The translations under genes and the position numbers were made by a program. Shown in pieces: positions 5,623-8,920 of a stretch of 8,920 nt of DNA. Position 1 is the first letter of the stretch, and every line of letters starts with the position of its first letter. The stretch covers positions 1 to 8,920 of the forward strand of contig CBFIHP010000052.1 of the NCBI GenBank assembly GCA_965662355.1, written 5' to 3'. The stretch comes from GCA-2683825 sp965662355 (lineage in GTDB: Bacteria > Planctomycetota > UBA1135 > GCA-002686595). Below the pieces are notes generated by a model. That model saw only the letters and a list, made by a program, of their open reading frames with translations, was not told where the DNA came from and did no database searches.

Positions 5623-8600
5623 CTACGGTATCTGGACCGTTCCCCCCGCGCCGGGCGTACGGCCGGGGCGCGTGGGATTGTCCGGCGGCTGGGGCGGACT
5701 GCACTCATCCGGAATCCCGTTCGAATCGACGTCCGGGGACAGTCCCGACGAGATGTCGTAGGCATCGTCGATGCCGTTGGCGTTGCAATCCTCCAGCGTC
5801 GGGCAGGTGCGACGGACGACGCTGAAAGCGTCGATCGCCGCCTCCGAGATGGAGTCGTTCGGATCGTCGGTCACGCTGAAGCGCAGTTGCACCGAGGCCG
5901 TCGGTGTCACGAAGTCGTTGATTCGCCACGTCTGCAACGACCAGGCCCCATCGTTCCCGAGCGCTTCGATCAGCGTCCATGCACCCGCGCCCGTGTTGCG
6001 GATCTCGACGTCGAGCGTGTCGATGTCCCAGTCGTTGTTCGTGAACCAGCGCGCGTACGAGAGGTGGTAGTCACCCGGAGCCGACATGTCGATCGACGGC
6101 GAGAGCAGGCGCGTGATGCCGTCCACGTCGGAGTTTCCGGAAACGTTGTCGGTGAGGTAGCACTGCCCCGATTGATCGTAGTCCGTCGTGGGATCTCCGC
6201 GGTCGCCCAGCCCCGCAGGCGTGGCTCGCTCCCACGGGCCGTCCGAAAGGCTGTCCTCGTTCACAACGCTCCAGCCCTGATCGGTCTCGAAGTCGTCCGC
6301 GAAGACGGTCGCCTCCGCGAAGACCAGCGCGGTGTAGAAGTCACCGGGCGCCTGCGAAGGAGCCGTGTGCGTTCCCGAGACCGCACCCTCGGCACTGAAG
6401 TAGAACTCCGGCGTGGCCGCGCATACCGGAGCCGGCAGAAACGCCGTCCACAGGTTGCCGGCGATCGGGCTCAGGGGCCACGCCTGGAAGGCACCGCCGG
6501 CGTAGCGGAAGTGCAGCATCGGCGTTCCCGTCACCGTGTCGTTACGCCCCTCGATGCGCACGGTCACGCTCGTTTCGCTGCCGGGTGTCAGAGCGCTCGG
6601 CAGACCCGAGGGGAAGCCGAATTGAACCGACGGGCCCTCGTCGAGAGCGTGGGAAGAAACCAGCGAACAGGGTTGTTCTCCGCCCGGCAACGACGTAGCT
6701 CGAATCTCGACCGTCCACGCGCCGGCCATCGGCGCGGCAACCTGTACCTGTTCGGTGTTGTTCAGGTGATCCTCGGCCGTCTTTACGGCGGGGTTCGCAG
6801 GCGCGCCGGGGTCGAGCGTCCAGGGATAGTGCCGGCCGCCCAGCGGATCGAGCACGACGAGGTCGAGATCGTTCACGAGAGCGTCCCTGACGTTTACCGT
6901 TCCCGGCACATCGTCCCACGAGAGCGTGAGCTTCAACTCCGGATCCGCACCTCCCACGGTTACGCCGTAACTCAGGAACGATCCCTGATCGTCCAGGGTC
7001 TCCTCGAAGAAGTTGCCTTCTCGCATCAGGTCGATCGCATCGCGGATGCGAACCGAACCGTATCCGTACTGATAGTCGGGGCCGGTGTTGCCCCCATCGT
7101 GCGCGGAGTGGGCCAGCAGTGCCTTCAGGGTCGAGTTACGCGGATCCGGCGTCGCAGGAAACTGCACGCGGTAGTCTTGCAGCAAGAGTGCGCTCAGCCC
7201 ACAGACCGTCGGCGAGGCCATCGACGTCCCGCAGAGAGTCGACAGCGCACTGTCCGAACTCGATCCCGCGGACGTCACGCCGCCGTCGCTTCCGATTTCA
7301 CAGCCGGGCGCGCTGACGTCCGGGCGCAGGCGCCCGTCGTCGCTGGGACCCCAGCTCGTGAAGCTCGTAACCGAATCGTCGTTGGAATTCAGCGCTCCGA
7401 CGCTGATCTGGTTCTTCGCATTGTTCGGTGGGGCCGAGCTGTAGTACTCGCCGAAACCCTCGACATCGCATCGAGTGCCCTGGCGCTCGTTGCCGGCGGC
7501 CCAGACGATGCGGTAGGGAGCTCCCAGAGAACCGCGCACGACCGCATCGATCAGGCTCGACATCAACCCGTAGTCCCCCTGATTCACACACTCGAATCCA
7601 TTCGTCTCGGTGTTCGTTCCGATCGAGTTGTTCGCAATGGTGACGCCGTGAACGTTCATCGCCTCGTCGTAATCCGTCTCGAAGTCACCGGGGTTGTGGT
7701 ACAGGAAGATGCTGCTGCCGTCGTACTGAAAGCCGTAGGACTCGACGGTCGCACCAGGCGCCATCCCGAGGAACTGGCCTCCGTTCGAGGAGCCGTCTCC
7801 GGCAATCGTGCCTGAAACGTGTGTCGCGTGGTTGCTCTGACCCGAGGAGTCGCGCGCGGTCAGGCGCCCACTGAAATCCTGGTGGGAAGCCCGGGCATAG
7901 CCGCCGTCGTAGACGAGCACACCGACTCCGCTCCCATCCAGGTTGTAGGGTGCGGCGTGCACGATGTTGGCCTGCGTGATGATGCGGTTCGAATCGTTGG
8001 GGAGTGCTCCTGTAAGCAGGTTGCCTTCCATGCGCGGAAGCGCGGGCTCGACCCACTGGACGCCGTCGCTCTCGGCGAGCGCGTTCACCCGGGAACGCGG
8101 AATCTCGCACACGAGCGAGTGAATCGACTCGAGCTGATCGACGGTCCGGCCGCCGAGTTGCCGGATGAGTGCGACGCCGTCCTGCATCATGTCGGCGCCG
8201 GGATGCAAGGCGACGTAGACCGCGCAGAGCATCTCGCTGTCTTCGCGCTCGACGCGCGTCCAGGAGGGGGTCTCGCCACCGAAGAGCGTCGGATGCAGCT
8301 TCCACTCGAGCTGGATTTCCGCTGCGTCGATCAGGCCGGGCAAGCGCTCGATCGGTGCGCGTTGCAAGAGGCTCCCCTTCGCACGAGCGAAGTACCCATT
8401 GGAACCGAGATACGCTTCGAGCTCGAGTCCGGCGGCGGACCACACCGAGCGCGCGTGTTCCGTCAGGGCGCGATCGAAGCGCACGAACACGCGCCTGGTA
8501 ACGGTCGGCGGGGCGATTTCCCGGAGAGCGCGCGCCGGCTCGGGATGCTCCGCGCGGGCGATCTTGGCGGTCTCGGTACGCCACTTGATCGGCGAAGTCG

Positions 8601-8667
8601 GAACTTCGGTTTGCGCGGCAGCGGCCAGGGTGAGAGCACAGAGGGACACGGGGTGAGCGATCCGCAT
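5623..8667 (-). CDS. Secreted KP43-like subtilisin-family serine protease (S8) with dockerin-like C-terminal tail
   Basis: 1014-residue exported endopeptidase. Start ATG 8667 gives a signal peptide (MRIAHPVSLCALTLAAAA-Q); the frame can extend to 8769, but the extra 34 residues lack signal character and overlap transposase remains. Two propeptide-like units (about 60-130 and 147-209, the second ending WVEPALP) precede the S8 domain (~215-540). Triad: D254 (VLVYDGGYA), H280 (NHATHVSG), S482 (CGTSMASP); oxyanion N393 (AAGNERQG). All are intact, so activity is predicted. Then follow a KP43-type beta-sandwich (~555-675; LKLTLSWDDVPG, NDLDLVVLDPLG), an Ig-like segment (~680-765), and a jelly-roll/MAM-like domain (~789-948; DDFETDQGW, LLSPSIDMS, YARWF). 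Two calcium loops follow (DCNANGIDD, DVDSNGIPDEC; ~958-987), a tail frequent in Planctomycetota exported proteins, possibly for surface attachment. A 27-residue Pro/Gly tail ends the protein 48 bp from a transposase remnant. No strong ribosome binding site. Confidence 0.95.
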   Translation of the reverse strand: MRIAHPVSLCALTLAAAAQTEVPTSPIKWRTETAKIARAEHPEPARALREIAPPTVTRRVFVRFDRALTEHARSVWSAAGLELEAYLGSNGYFARAKGSLLQRAPIERLPGLIDAAEIQLEWKLHPTLFGGETPSWTRVEREDSEMLCAVYVALHPGADMMQDGVALIRQLGGRTVDQLESIHSLVCEIPRSRVNALAESDGVQWVEPALPRMEGNLLTGALPNDSNRIITQANIVHAAPYNLDGSGVGVLVYDGGYARASHQDFSGRLTARDSSGQSNHATHVSGTIAGDGSSNGGQFLGMAPGATVESYGFQYDGSSIFLYHNPGDFETDYDEAMNVHGVTIANNSIGTNTETNGFECVNQGDYGLMSSLIDAVVRGSLGAPYRIVWAAGNERQGTRCDVEGFGEYYSSAPPNNAKNQISVGALNSNDDSVTSFTSWGPSDDGRLRPDVSAPGCEIGSDGGVTSAGSSSDSALSTLCGTSMASPTVCGLSALLLQDYRVQFPATPDPRNSTLKALLAHSAHDGGNTGPDYQYGYGSVRIRDAIDLMREGNFFEETLDDQGSFLSYGVTVGGADPELKLTLSWDDVPGTVNVRDALVNDLDLVVLDPLGGRHYPWTLDPGAPANPAVKTAEDHLNNTEQVQVAAPMAGAWTVEIRATSLPGGEQPCSLVSSHALDEGPSVQFGFPSGLPSALTPGSETSVTVRIEGRNDTVTGTPMLHFRYAGGAFQAWPLSPIAGNLWTAFLPAPVCAATPEFYFSAEGAVSGTHTAPSQAPGDFYTALVFAEATVFADDFETDQGWSVVNEDSLSDGPWERATPAGLGDRGDPTTDYDQSGQCYLTDNVSGNSDVDGITRLLSPSIDMSAPGDYHLSYARWFTNNDWDIDTLDVEIRNTGAGAWTLIEALGNDGAWSLQTWRINDFVTPTASVQLRFSVTDDPNDSISEAAIDAFSVVRRTCPTLEDCNANGIDDAYDISSGLSPDVDSNGIPDECSPPQPPDNPTRPGRTPGAGGTVQIP

Positions 8668-8752
8668 GGGGAAACCAACCTGTCTCGGGGCTTGGAGAAG
8701 CTGAACGTCGCGCCGCCATGGTACGAGGAAGTCGCAAGCAGCGGTTAGGTTG

Positions 8753-8920
8753 ATGGGATTCCCCCGCATCTTCGTGCGTGCCGTTTTCTCCCATCACTCC
8801 CGCCAAGCCCGAGCCCTCGGCCTCCCACCGGGAGCCAAGGGCTACCGCTCGGGAGCCGTCAATGTCATCCAACGCTTCGGAGGCTCCCTCAATCTCAACA
8901 TCCATGCCCACGCCCTGTTT
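8753..8920 (+). pseudogene. 5'-truncated IS91-family (Y2/HUH) transposase, running off the window
   Basis: The plus frame reads MGFPRIFVRAVFSHHSRQAR (8753-8812), ALGLPPGAKGYRSGAVNV, then IQRFGGSLNLNIHAHALF to the right edge. The block (G)AVxxIQRFGxxLNLNxHxHxL is the signature of IS91-type Y2 transposases (Pfam Y2_Tnp); HxH is their metal-binding HUH motif, here H-A-H where H-F-H is usual. An in-frame stop at 8702-8704 and the short, non-homologous run-up show that the N-terminal zinc-ribbon part and most of the preceding ~150 residues are missing, so the gene is broken. Homology begins at about 8762, 95 bp upstream of the divergent subtilase start. The two tyrosines and the 3' end, if present, lie beyond the window. 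Confidence 0.8.

Noticed and set aside
5590..7815. A 741-codon plus-strand open frame opposite the subtilase gene
   Set aside because: It is very Arg-rich with no domain or signal, and is exactly antisense to a gene with an intact catalytic triad. High-GC genes commonly leave such long antisense frames open.
7685..8911. A 408-codon minus-strand open frame overlapping the subtilase N-terminus in another frame
   Set aside because: Arg-rich shadow product with no ribosome site or domain; the overlapping subtilase frame explains the DNA.
1..8920. CRISPR array, tRNA, rRNA or riboswitch
   Set aside because: No regularly spaced repeats, no cloverleaf with a T-arm consensus, and no rRNA-like stretches were seen on either strand.

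Overview
The window looks like accessory DNA of a GC-rich, Gram-negative-type bacterium, most likely a planctomycete. This is an inference from three things: a secreted subtilase ending in the DCNANGIDD...DVDSNGIPDEC calcium-loop tail common in Planctomycetota exported proteins, a large secreted arylsulfatase of a type abundant in marine planctomycetes, and high GC in most genes. The stretch at about 2990-4800 is visibly less GC-rich (60 bases from 3241 are about 50% GC, 60 bases from 6181 about 78%), suggesting a different recent history.

Layout: (1) 1-328 holds a possible C-terminal scrap of an upstream gene, then the leader of the sulfatase. (2) 329-2716 (+) is a complete exported formylglycine arylsulfatase with every expected active-site residue and a C-terminal jelly-roll-like domain. 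(3) 2717-2990 is a convergent intergenic region with a short hairpin and a 124-bp unit bounded by perfect 19-bp inverted repeats, resembling a MITE. (4) 2991-4801 (-) holds two envelope genes: a small His/Cys-rich exported protein followed by a beta-barrel-like outer-membrane protein with a His-rich loop. They look like the remains of a heavy-metal efflux or handling locus; three stem-loops lie between them. (5) 4980-5574 is a patchwork of wreckage: the first ~37 codons of one integrase-type transposase (+), a ~99-codon C-terminal gene fragment (-), and the last ~43 codons of a second, different integrase-type transposase (+). (6) 5623-8667 (-) is a complete 1014-residue secreted KP43-like subtilase with a duplicated propeptide-like region, accessory beta domains and the dockerin-like tail. 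(7) 8753-8920 (+) is a 5'-truncated IS91-family (Y2/HUH) transposase running off the window.

The two intact catabolic enzymes, sulfatase and protease, are both exported hydrolases fitting degradation of sulfated polysaccharide and protein. They are not in one operon, and transposon debris separates the modules. I see no defence system, CRISPR array, tRNA or rRNA. The most unusual items are the 124-bp inverted-repeat unit, the near-identical 17-bp direct repeats at 61-77 and 5094-5110 that bracket the sulfatase/metal block, the three consecutive stem-loops at 4268-4342, the nested transposase/gene-fragment junctions, and the 5-codon tandem duplication in the sulfatase signal peptide.
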